Assembly: GCA_030629925.1 (NCBI GenBank)
Contig: DAOVOB010000009.1
Location: 1-14,641, forward strand
Origin: Fidelibacterota bacterium
GTDB lineage: Bacteria > Fidelibacterota > Fidelibacteria > Fidelibacterales > Fidelibacteraceae
Direction: 5' to 3'
DNA length: 14,641 bases
Part shown: positions 5,611 through 12,451 of the stretch, one piece after another
How the letters are laid out: each line of letters starts with the position of its first letter
Position numbering within the stretch: the stretch's first letter is position 1
The notes under the pieces: model-generated
Databases searched by the model: none
Seen by the model: the letters and a program-made list of their open reading frames with translations, nothing else
Told to the model about the DNA's origin: nothing
Translations under genes and position numbers: made by a program

Positions 5611-6909
5611 ATGTCCGACCATAATATTAAAATTGTTGAACCAATTGACTCCGTACGCGGTCAGATTACGCTTCCTGGTGATAAATCAATGAGTCATCGT
5701 GCTTTAATGTTTGCCGCTATCGCAAAAGGGGTTTCAAAGATAAAACATTTGAACATCGGCGCGGACGCATTATCGACTATTGCATGTTTGCAAAAGCTTG
5801 GTGTGAATTTTCAACTGGGTAAATTTACGGTCGATGTTGACAGTCCGGGTATTAATGGCTGGAAACAACCTCAGGACGGTATCTTGAATTGCGGTAATTC
5901 AGGTACAACGGTTCGTTTGATGTCAGGTTTACTTGCCGGACGGGAAAATCTGAATATTATGTTGACAGGCGATGATTCTCTTTCAACTCGTCCCATGAAA
6001 CGTGTGATTGAACCCTTAAAGAAAATGGGTGCTGATATAAGTGCCGAAGACGGTCATTTACCTATGAAGATCAAGGGAAAATTACTAGACGGGATACAAT
6101 ATGTTCTCCCCGTTGCCAGCGCTCAAGTAAAATCTTGTGTCTTATTCGCTGGTCTGTCGGCTCATGGCAAGACCTTTGTAGAAGAACCCGTCAAAAGCCG
6201 GGACCATACTGAAAAAATGATGAAAATGTTCCGTATACCGGTTTTTCAAAATAAAAATATTATTTCTGTTCATACATTACGCCGTTCAATCCCGGGTTTT
6301 AATTACTCGATTCCCGGTGACCCTTCCTCCGCAGCATATTGGGTTGCAGCCGGGCTCTTGTTACCAAAAAGCAGACTATTCTTGAGAAAGATGTCAATGA
6401 ATCCAACTCGAACGGCTTTTATTTCTTTGCTCAAAGCTTCGGGAGCTGATATTGATTTGATCGCAAAAGATAAGAACTTAGAACCGGCGGGTGATGTCAT
6501 CGTTCGTTCATCTGCTTTACGACAATTTGATATACGTGCGAAACAGGTACCTGGTTTGATTGACGAGTTACCACTTCTTGCCTTGATAGCGACTCAGGCA
6601 AAAGGCCTTACGACTATTCGTGGCGCAAAAGAATTGCGATATAAAGAGAGTGATCGTATTTCATCGACTGTAGCCATGCTACGAAATATTGGTGCAAAAA
6701 TAGAAGAATTTGATGATGGTATGAGTATACAAGGCGGTATAAAGTTGAAAGGTGGAGAAGTGGATGCCCAGGGCGATCATCGTATTGCTATGACCGCTTC
6801 GATCGCCGGTTTGATAAGTGAAAAGCCTGTATATGTTCGAGGTTGGTCAACAGTGGATATATCTTATCCGAATTTTTATAACATTTTAGGTAGGATAAGT
6901 AAAAAATGA
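5611..6909 (+). CDS. aroA: 5-enolpyruvylshikimate-3-phosphate synthase (class II-like motifs)
   Basis: The enzyme transfers enolpyruvyl from PEP to shikimate-3-phosphate, the sixth step to chorismate. The 432 residues are typical. Motifs include 'PGDKSMSHR' (22-30), 'GNSGTTVR' (95-102), 'SLSTRPM' (123-129), 'SAQVK' (170-174), 'SRDHTEKM' (196-203), 'GDPSSAAYW' (236-244), 'NPTR' (264-267), catalytic 'DELPLLA' (318-324), 'ELRYKESDRI' (341-350) and 'DHRIAMT' (389-395). The four signatures usually quoted for class II enzymes (RxHxE, GDKx, SAQxK, NxTR) are all present. In the PEP loop, however, the residue that is Ala in the glyphosate-tolerant CP4 enzyme is Gly here, so tolerance is not predicted. 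The ATG at 5611 has no clear SD and follows heptamer repeats. The stop overlaps the aroE start in an ATGA junction. Confidence 0.97.
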   Translation: MSDHNIKIVEPIDSVRGQITLPGDKSMSHRALMFAAIAKGVSKIKHLNIGADALSTIACLQKLGVNFQLGKFTVDVDSPGINGWKQPQDGILNCGNSGTTVRLMSGLLAGRENLNIMLTGDDSLSTRPMKRVIEPLKKMGADISAEDGHLPMKIKGKLLDGIQYVLPVASAQVKSCVLFAGLSAHGKTFVEEPVKSRDHTEKMMKMFRIPVFQNKNIISVHTLRRSIPGFNYSIPGDPSSAAYWVAAGLLLPKSRLFLRKMSMNPTRTAFISLLKASGADIDLIAKDKNLEPAGDVIVRSSALRQFDIRAKQVPGLIDELPLLALIATQAKGLTTIRGAKELRYKESDRISSTVAMLRNIGAKIEEFDDGMSIQGGIKLKGGEVDAQGDHRIAMTASIAGLISEKPVYVRGWSTVDISYPNFYNILGRISKK

Positions 6910-7712
6910 AATTTGCATTACTTGGATATAAAATTGCCTACTCTTTGAGTCCGGTCATCCATGAGTTGATCAGTCAATCCCCCATAGATTATAGTATTAT
7001 TGATATAGCACCCGAAAAATTGAATGAAGCAATTCCAAAGACCTTTGAACATCTCTCCGGTTTTAATGTGACAATTCCTCATAAACAAGCAATCATGGAT
7101 CACTGTAATACCCTTGATCATGTTGCCGCGAAGATCGGAGCTGTCAATACAGTTGATATTCGTAATGGAGTCTGGAAGGGTTATAATACGGATTATCTTG
7201 GCTTTATTCGATCTATCAAGGAAAACATTCCGGATTACATTTCTTATCATCCTGTTATTATCGGATATGGCGGTGTTGCAAGAGCCGTCGCATTCGGACT
7301 AGAGAAGCTTGGTTTTAAAGCAATAACAGTACAGGGTGGTGAACAAAGATCGGAGCGTGATGAATTTATAAATTCAATGTACTCTACGCTAAATATGAAT
7401 GTTTTTGACCTTTTGCCCAAGATCCCAAGATTATGGATCAATTGTACCCCTATCGGCGGAGCAAAGATCCCGGAGATACCTGATAGCTTCATTGATCTTG
7501 ATAAAGAGGATTATCTTTTTGACCTGAATTATGCACCTTTTCCTACACATCTTGAACTAAAGGCAAAAGAGCAGAAAATTCCCACTTTGAATGGCATGAA
7601 AATGCTGGTATATCAGGCCATTGAAGCACAAAAAATATGGTTAGGTGATGAACAATATGTAGATGTGAATTCAATAATTCATTCCATTGCACATATAAAT
7701 ACCGTATCTTAA
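6906..7712 (+). CDS. aroE: Shikimate dehydrogenase
   Basis: The enzyme reduces 3-dehydroshikimate to shikimate with NAD(P)H. The 268 residues are normal for AroE. The substrate-binding half has 'YSLSPVIHE' (12-20), 'NVTIPHK' with catalytic Lys60 (54-60), 'GAVNTV' (78-83) and 'NTDYLGF' with catalytic Asp96 (94-100). The cofactor half has 'GYGGVARA' (120-127) in place of the more common GAGGA form, then 'NCTPIG' (179-184) and 'NGMKMLVYQA' (229-238). The usual 'NRT' NADP-specificity motif after beta-2 is not evident (the region reads 'TVQGGEQRSER'), so the cofactor preference is unclear. The ATG overlaps the aroA stop by four bases, which implies translational coupling. Confidence 0.96.
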   Translation: MKFALLGYKIAYSLSPVIHELISQSPIDYSIIDIAPEKLNEAIPKTFEHLSGFNVTIPHKQAIMDHCNTLDHVAAKIGAVNTVDIRNGVWKGYNTDYLGFIRSIKENIPDYISYHPVIIGYGGVARAVAFGLEKLGFKAITVQGGEQRSERDEFINSMYSTLNMNVFDLLPKIPRLWINCTPIGGAKIPEIPDSFIDLDKEDYLFDLNYAPFPTHLELKAKEQKIPTLNGMKMLVYQAIEAQKIWLGDEQYVDVNSIIHSIAHINTVS

Positions 7713-7728
7713 GTTTTACGAACGATTT

Positions 7729-7732
7729 GGAG
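7729..7732 (+). promoter_or_regulatory. Shine-Dalgarno site deciding the aroC start
   Basis: GGAG lies six bases before ATG 7739. An in-frame TTG at 7727 overlaps this site and has no SD of its own, so the ATG is the likely start. The resulting N-terminus, MNESITYMSGGESHG, places 'GESHG' at the position usual for the family. Confidence 0.8.
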
Positions 7733-7738
7733 CGAAAT

Positions 7739-8875
7739 ATGAACGAGAGTATTACATACATGAGCGGTGGTGAGAGCCACGGACCTGCAATGACCTGTAT
7801 GATCAAGGGTTTACCTGCCGGATTTCAAGTCAATATTGAGCAAGTAAATTTCCAGCTTTGGCGTCGTCAGCAGGGTTATGGTCGTGGTGGCAGGATGAAG
7901 ATCGAGCAAGATAAAGTTGCAGTTTTAAGTGGTTTACGTAACAGTATGACCTTGGCTTCACCTGTGACTCTCATGGTTCAAAATAAAGATTTTAAGAATT
8001 GGCAATATAAAATGGATCCGGTTGAATCCGATGTTTCGGAAAAAGTCGTGATCCCTCGTCCGGGACACGCAGATTATCCTGGAATTAAAAAATATGGTTT
8101 TGATGATATTCGCAATGTCCTGGAACGTGCATCTGCCAGAGAAACAGCAGCACGAATATTACCCGGTGCAATCTGCCGTCAGTTTTTGGAAGAATTAGGA
8201 ATAAATATTTATTCTCACATTACTCAACTTGGTACCATTAAAGTATCTCAGTCGGAAGTAAGTGAAGCATTACTAAAAAAAGTTGATGCTTCCGATGTGC
8301 GCTGTATTAATGAGAATAAAGCAAAGGCCATGAGAAAAGAAATCGACAGTGTAAAAGCTGCCGGCGACTCTATAGGCGGCGTTTTTCAAATAGTCGTTTT
8401 TGGCTTACCCATAGGCTTGGGTTCTTACGTCCATTGGGACGATAAATTAAGTACAGCTTTGGCTTCCGAGATCATGGGGCTACAAGCAATCAAAGGCATT
8501 TCTTTTGGTGATGGCTTTGAAGCTGCCGATAAACGGGGGTCCCAATATCATGATGCTTTTAAAGTCCAAGGTGATGAAATTCAGCGGACATCAAATCACG
8601 CGGGTGGTTTGGAAGGTGGTATGAGCAATGGCCAGCCCCTTGTTATCAACGCTGTGATGAAGCCTATTCCCACTTTGACAAAGGCTTTGGAAAGTTTTAA
8701 TATTGAAAGTATGGAAAAAGTGGATGCCCATAAAGAACGTAGTGATACTTGTGCGCTACCGGCAGCTGCTGTCGTTACGGAAAATCTCATAGCACGACCT
8801 ATACTTAACGCTATATTTGCCCGTTTTGGTGCTGATTGTTGGGATGAAATTAAAGAGCGATATTTGAAAGCGTGA
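7739..8875 (+). CDS. aroC: Chorismate synthase
   Basis: The enzyme eliminates phosphate from EPSP to give chorismate, using reduced FMN. With the ATG at 7739 the protein has 378 residues, close to the usual 350-390. Signature motifs are 'GESHG' (11-15) with a conserved His, 'RRQQGYGRGGRM' (42-53), 'RPGHADYPG' with the second catalytic His (107-115), 'ERASARETAAR' (129-139), 'SIGG' (211-214), 'NHAGGLEGGMSNG' (286-298) and 'HKERSDTCALPAAAVV' (331-346). Nothing suggests loss of function. It follows aroE by 26 nt, and its TGA overlaps the GTG start of aroK. The longer reading from TTG 7727 adds four residues and has no ribosome binding site. Confidence 0.97.
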   Translation: MNESITYMSGGESHGPAMTCMIKGLPAGFQVNIEQVNFQLWRRQQGYGRGGRMKIEQDKVAVLSGLRNSMTLASPVTLMVQNKDFKNWQYKMDPVESDVSEKVVIPRPGHADYPGIKKYGFDDIRNVLERASARETAARILPGAICRQFLEELGINIYSHITQLGTIKVSQSEVSEALLKKVDASDVRCINENKAKAMRKEIDSVKAAGDSIGGVFQIVVFGLPIGLGSYVHWDDKLSTALASEIMGLQAIKGISFGDGFEAADKRGSQYHDAFKVQGDEIQRTSNHAGGLEGGMSNGQPLVINAVMKPIPTLTKALESFNIESMEKVDAHKERSDTCALPAAAVVTENLIARPILNAIFARFGADCWDEIKERYLKA

Positions 8876-9381
8876 AAGAGTATAAAAAACATATTTTCCT
8901 CATCGGTATGATGGGTTCGGGAAAGTCGGCAGTTGCAAAAGAGTTGGCTTCGATCCTGAATTATGATTTGATAGATCTTGACCAAAGGATCGTTGAAAAA
9001 TATGGAAAAAGTATTGAACGGATATTCCTTGAAGAGGGTGAAATAGTATTCAGGGGATATGAGGCAGAAACTGCGCGCGCACTCAAAATATCAGATCCGG
9101 CAGTTATCGCGACCGGTGGTGGTTTTCCGGTAAGAACAGAAAACCGAAGATGGATGAAAAAGACGGGAAAAGTAGTTTGGTTAAAATGTAATCCTGGACT
9201 TATCCTTGAAAGAATAAAAAATGAAGATAGACCTTTACTGCCAAAACCGATTAGCGTCGAACATCTTGAAAATATTTTGAACGGTCGCACCCATATTTAC
9301 ACACAGGCCGATATGATCATAAATACTGATAGATTAACACCCAAAGAGGCTGCAAAGAAGATCAAGAGCATGATAAAATGA
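8872..9381 (+). CDS. aroK: Shikimate kinase
   Basis: The enzyme phosphorylates shikimate with ATP, the fifth step. The 169 residues and the NMP-kinase fold motifs are standard. Walker A is 'GMMGSGKS' (12-19), 'DLD' (35-37) and 'FRGYE' (60-64) contact shikimate, 'GGG' (82-84) is the shikimate-binding loop, and 'RPLL' (120-123) and 'GRTHIY' (138-143) belong to the lid and adenine region. The start is GTG at 8872, sharing bases with the aroC TGA (GTGA overlap). A later ATG would remove the first beta strand and break the Walker A motif. The end overlaps aroB by ATGA. Gene symbol aroK is used rather than aroL only by convention. Confidence 0.95.
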   Translation: MKEYKKHIFLIGMMGSGKSAVAKELASILNYDLIDLDQRIVEKYGKSIERIFLEEGEIVFRGYEAETARALKISDPAVIATGGGFPVRTENRRWMKKTGKVVWLKCNPGLILERIKNEDRPLLPKPISVEHLENILNGRTHIYTQADMIINTDRLTPKEAAKKIKSMIK

Positions 9382-10493
9382 GAACTGTAAAAGTCGACAT
9401 TGCGGAACGATCATATCAGATCGTGATCGATCAACATTTGTTAATGAATGTTGGTGAACAAGTACAAGCTTTTCTAAAAAAGGGCAATAAAGTTGCTTTG
9501 ATGGTTTCTAAAACCGTGAAAAAGCTTTATTCTGAAAGAGTGGTAAGATCACTAATAACATCAGGTTATGAAGTTGATACGTTTTTGTTGCCAAGTGGAG
9601 AAGAGAATAAGAATCTGACAACAGTATCCAAGTTGTACGATGAACTTATTGAGAATTCTTATGACCGCTCTTGTGCTATCATTGCATTGGGCGGCGGCAT
9701 TGTCGGTGATGTTTCAGGTTTTGTCTCATCCAGTTTATTTCGCGGATTACCCTTTATTCAGTTACCGACTACCTTGCTTTCTCAGGTAGATTCTTCCGTT
9801 GGTGGAAAAGTGGGTGTTAATCACTCTCAAGGCAAGAATCTTATTGGTGCTTTTTATCAACCTAAGGTTGTTCTAATAGATCCGACTGTTCTGAAAACTC
9901 TAGAAATTCGTGAACTGATCTGTGGATATGGCGAGATCCTTAAATATGGATTTATCAGGGATGCGTCGTTTTTACAGACATGTTTGGACAATAAAAACAG
10001 TATTATTTCACTTAAAAATATGGAACTGATATCAAAGATCATTCGCCGTTCTGTAGAGATCAAGGCAGAGATGGTATCAGAAGATGAACAAGAAGCCGGG
10101 GTTCGTATGCTTTTGAATTTTGGACATACTATTGGTCATGCAATCGAGAATAGCTGCGGTTATGGTAAATTTCTACATGGTGAGGCAGTAATTCTTGGAA
10201 TGTGCGCTGCATTGAAGATAAGCATGAAAAAACTTGGATTGGATTCTGTCAAGGGAAGATCAGCTATCGATTCTTTATGTAAAATTAAACTTGGACATGA
10301 TTTGAGTACTCTGGATATTGATAAAGCAATGATAGCTCTTATGCATGATAAAAAGATTAGGGACGGTAAATTAAATTTTGTTCTTTTAAAGGATATCGGA
10401 TCTCCGGTGATCGTTAATGATATTACACCTGAAATGGTCAGGGAAATCTTGCTTTGGTTAAAGGAACGTTATAAGAATGGGGCAGGCTCATGA
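9378..10493 (+). CDS. aroB: 3-dehydroquinate synthase
   Basis: The enzyme cyclises DAHP to 3-dehydroquinate, the second step, using NAD and a divalent metal. The 371 residues are normal. 'PSGEENKN' (72-79), 'ALGGGIVGDVSGF' (103-115), 'PTTLLSQVDSSVGGKVGVN' (130-148) and 'GKNLIGAFYQP' (152-162) build the NAD and phosphate sites. Metal ligands are Glu186 ('GYGEILKYG'), His250 ('LNFGHTIGHAIE') and His267 ('LHGEAV'). All are intact. The ATG overlaps the aroK stop and the TGA overlaps the aroQ start, each by an ATGA junction. The position directly after aroK is a common arrangement in bacteria. Confidence 0.97.
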   Translation: MRTVKVDIAERSYQIVIDQHLLMNVGEQVQAFLKKGNKVALMVSKTVKKLYSERVVRSLITSGYEVDTFLLPSGEENKNLTTVSKLYDELIENSYDRSCAIIALGGGIVGDVSGFVSSSLFRGLPFIQLPTTLLSQVDSSVGGKVGVNHSQGKNLIGAFYQPKVVLIDPTVLKTLEIRELICGYGEILKYGFIRDASFLQTCLDNKNSIISLKNMELISKIIRRSVEIKAEMVSEDEQEAGVRMLLNFGHTIGHAIENSCGYGKFLHGEAVILGMCAALKISMKKLGLDSVKGRSAIDSLCKIKLGHDLSTLDIDKAMIALMHDKKIRDGKLNFVLLKDIGSPVIVNDITPEMVREILLWLKERYKNGAGS

Positions 10494-10948
10494 GCGCTGA
10501 AAAAAAGAATGTAAAAATTTGTGTTATCCATGGTCCAAATCTAAATATGCTGGGCCATCGTGATAAAGCTCAATATGGTAGCTTGACGCTTGATAAATTG
10601 AATAAAATAATACGTCGAAAATCTGAAGAATTAGGATTGGATGTAAGTATTTACCAGTTCAATTCGGAAGAGAAGATCATTAAGATGTTGCATCGTCAGC
10701 GCAAGATCTCTGAGGGTATTATCATTAATCCTGCAGCTTTTACTCATTATAGCTATGCTATTCGGGATGCGATCGAACTATTAGCGATACCTGTTATAGA
10801 GGTTCATCTCTCAAATATTTACGAGCGCGAAGAATTTCGCTCTATATCCGTGACAAAAGATGTTTGTATAGAACAGTTTTACGGCAAAAAAGAAGAAAGC
10901 TATATTGAGGCCTTGCAGTTTATGTATGAACAATTAATAAGATCATGA
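10490..10948 (+). CDS. aroQ: Type II 3-dehydroquinate dehydratase
   Basis: The enzyme dehydrates 3-dehydroquinate to 3-dehydroshikimate, the third step, as a small dodecameric flavodoxin-like protein. The 152 residues match type II size. 'GPNLNMLGHRDKAQYG' (15-30) carries the catalytic Arg24 and Tyr29. Asn80, His86, 'EVHLSN' (104-109, general-acid His106) and 'REEFRSIS' (113-120) complete the site. Three usually conserved spots differ: the 'QSN.EGELI' motif reads 'QFNSEEKII' (56-64), 'NPGA' reads 'NPAA' (80-83), and the end is slightly divergent. Catalytic residues are kept, so activity is expected. It supplies the step that a type I AroD would otherwise provide. Both ends overlap neighbours by four bases. 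Confidence 0.93.
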   Translation: MSAEKKNVKICVIHGPNLNMLGHRDKAQYGSLTLDKLNKIIRRKSEELGLDVSIYQFNSEEKIIKMLHRQRKISEGIIINPAAFTHYSYAIRDAIELLAIPVIEVHLSNIYEREEFRSISVTKDVCIEQFYGKKEESYIEALQFMYEQLIRS

Positions 10949-11574
10949 TACACGTTCCTTTATCTCGCTCATTTTATAAACAAAACCTACATACTTTGGC
11001 AACCCGTTTGCTTGGTTCTTTATTTGTAAGGATTTTGGACAATGGAAGGCGATTATCGGCTCATATTGTGGAAGTTGAAGTCTATGCCCAAAAAGATGAT
11101 CCTTCGGCACATTCATATAATGGACAAACACCCCGTAATGAAGTAATGTTCGGTGCTTCGGGACATTTGTATGTGTATTTTACCTATGGCATGCATTTTT
11201 GCTGTAATGTGGTCACCGGTGAGATAGGGAAGGGTGATGCAATATTGATTCGTGCATTGGAACCTGTAGAAGGAATTGAAGACATGCTCATTCATCGATA
11301 CGGAGCGATGACATCTGATAGTCAGAAGATCTCAAATGTAACAAATGGCCCTGCAAAATTATGTCAGGCATTTAGAATAGGTCGTCTCGAAAATGGCATT
11401 GATCTCTGTCAAAATAAGATTTGGATCGAGGCCGGAAATGAAATACCGGAAAATATGATAGGCCAATCTACTCGTATCGGCATTAATCAAGGAAAAGACC
11501 TGCCATGGCGGTATTTTATTAAAGATAATAGCTGGGTCTCAAAACCAGGCAAAGGAATAAAATATTTTGGATAA
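10945..11574 (+). CDS. DNA-3-methyladenine glycosylase, AAG/MPG family
   Basis: This is a base-excision repair enzyme that removes alkylated or deaminated purines. The 209 residues align with the AAG fold. 'VEVEVY' (42-47) contains the catalytic Glu45 and the base-stacking Tyr47. 'DDPSAHS' (51-57) has the conserved His56. 'TPRNEVMFG' (62-70), 'LYVYFTYGMHFCCNVV' (75-90, with the conserved Asn88) and 'LIRALEPVEG' (101-110) follow, and then 'NGPAKL' (134-139). Length and motifs indicate an active enzyme. Its ATG overlaps the aroQ stop, so a repair gene is carried by the aromatic transcript without an obvious pathway link. Its tail overlaps the next gene by eight bases. Confidence 0.95.
   Translation: MIHVPLSRSFYKQNLHTLATRLLGSLFVRILDNGRRLSAHIVEVEVYAQKDDPSAHSYNGQTPRNEVMFGASGHLYVYFTYGMHFCCNVVTGEIGKGDAILIRALEPVEGIEDMLIHRYGAMTSDSQKISNVTNGPAKLCQAFRIGRLENGIDLCQNKIWIEAGNEIPENMIGQSTRIGINQGKDLPWRYFIKDNSWVSKPGKGIKYFG
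11551..11556 (+). promoter_or_regulatory. Shine-Dalgarno site supporting a TTG start for the CPBP protein
   Basis: AAAGGA ends ten bases before TTG 11567. The alternative ATG at 11597 is preceded only by a weak purine stretch. The TTG is therefore preferred, but the two choices differ by just ten residues and the sequence does not settle it. Confidence 0.5.
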
Positions 11575-12247
11575 TGAACCTCAATCCGAAAACAAGATGA
11601 AAATTACTCCTGAGCAGTTATGGAATTCACTGGGGATGATCCAACAAGCTGTGATGTCTATTTTACTTCTTTTTGTTTATGTGTTGATCTCGATCATCAT
11701 TGCCCGTTCTGTTTCCGCTCATCCCGGACTTGAGAATTGGATGCAGAACTTACAGAATTTATTTCACAGTGATAGCATTCTAACGGATCTTGTATGGGGT
11801 GCTTTGGCTGGTCTCGGAATGGTCTTATTGCTATCTGTTCTAGATATTATTGTTGCCTTTATAGGAAGAAAGAATATTAGAGAATGGATTCATCGTACCG
11901 ATTATATGTTACCTGTAACCCCGATCCAAAAACGTTGGGCTTTAAGTATTTCGCTTAGCGGCTCAATTGTAGAAGAGATCATGTTCCGCGGCTTTATTTA
12001 TATGGCTATTATTCCCTTATGGTCGCATTGGATATGGGCGGCATTGCTCTTGTCTGCTGTATTTTCTCTGCTTCATGCCGGTGTTCAAGGCTTCTGGTCA
12101 ACCTTGTGGATATTCATGATTAGTATTTTTCTCTGTTATTTTATTTCACAGGGTGGAAGTATTTATTTTGCAGCAATTGCACATGTTGTCATTAACATCG
12201 CAAACTTATTTCTTTTACCCCTATTATTCAAAAAGCATGATGAATGA
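11567..12247 (+). CDS. CPBP-family intramembrane metalloprotease (Abi/CAAX-like)
   Basis: This 226-residue membrane protein has about six hydrophobic stretches: near residues 25-46, 73-98, 124-142, 143-170, 177-196 and 198-222. It carries the CPBP active-site pattern. 'EEIMFRG' (136-142) gives the EExxxR motif, His170 lies in 'LLHAG' and His206 in 'IAHVVIN', followed by Asn210. CPBP proteases cleave substrates within the membrane. Family members act in prenyl-protein processing, bacteriocin immunity or signalling, and nothing here identifies the substrate. It overlaps the DNA glycosylase by eight bases (TTG start), so it may be co-transcribed with the aro genes. A shorter form from ATG 11597 is possible. 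Confidence 0.88.
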   Translation: MDNEPQSENKMKITPEQLWNSLGMIQQAVMSILLLFVYVLISIIIARSVSAHPGLENWMQNLQNLFHSDSILTDLVWGALAGLGMVLLLSVLDIIVAFIGRKNIREWIHRTDYMLPVTPIQKRWALSISLSGSIVEEIMFRGFIYMAIIPLWSHWIWAALLLSAVFSLLHAGVQGFWSTLWIFMISIFLCYFISQGGSIYFAAIAHVVINIANLFLLPLLFKKHDE

Positions 12248-12288
12248 TTGCAGTCTGACCGAACATTTATGTATATTTAATGAAAGAT

Positions 12289-12293
12289 AAGGA
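12289..12293 (+). promoter_or_regulatory. Shine-Dalgarno site of the small membrane protein gene
   Basis: AAGGA lies six bases before ATG 12300, good spacing that supports translation of the 49-codon frame. The preceding 41 nt (12248-12288) contain no convincing promoter. Confidence 0.65.
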
Positions 12294-12299
12294 ATTTTT

Positions 12300-12449
12300 A
12301 TGAATGAATTCAGATCATTGTTAAAGACTATGGTCGACTTTGTTTTTGACCGACACCATTATATTTTGGTATCGTTGTTTCTTCTTTTTCTTTTCTTTTT
12401 AATTATTGTTCTGGGGGCAAATTCCGGTTCAACACCATTTTCGATGTAA
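12300..12449 (+). CDS. Small single-pass membrane protein, DUF5989-like
   Basis: This 49-codon frame runs from ATG 12300 to TAA 12447-12449. It encodes a basic, aromatic N-terminal half ('FVFDRHHYI', 14-22), one strongly hydrophobic helix at about 22-40, and a short tail 'GANSGSTPFSM' (39-49). The plan of an 'F..R..Y' lead-in, one membrane helix and a C-terminal '.PF.' motif resembles DUF5989 proteins as I remember them. Those are about 50 residues long and often sit next to SGNH/SxtJ/carbamoyltransferase genes. The gene directly downstream here is an SGNH-like protein starting two bases after the stop, which fits that association. An AAGGA ribosome binding site supports expression. Function is unknown, and the family call is from memory of its pattern only. 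Confidence 0.65.
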   Translation: MNEFRSLLKTMVDFVFDRHHYILVSLFLLFLFFLIIVLGANSGSTPFSM

Positions 12450-12451
12450 AT

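Noticed and set aside
7727..7738. TTG 7727 as the start of chorismate synthase
   Set aside because: It overlaps the GGAG ribosome binding site of ATG 7739, has no site of its own and adds four unneeded residues.
12248..12277. TTGCAG...TATATT as a promoter before the small membrane protein
   Set aside because: The -35 matches at only three of six positions, so the pair is not better than expected by chance in AT-rich DNA.
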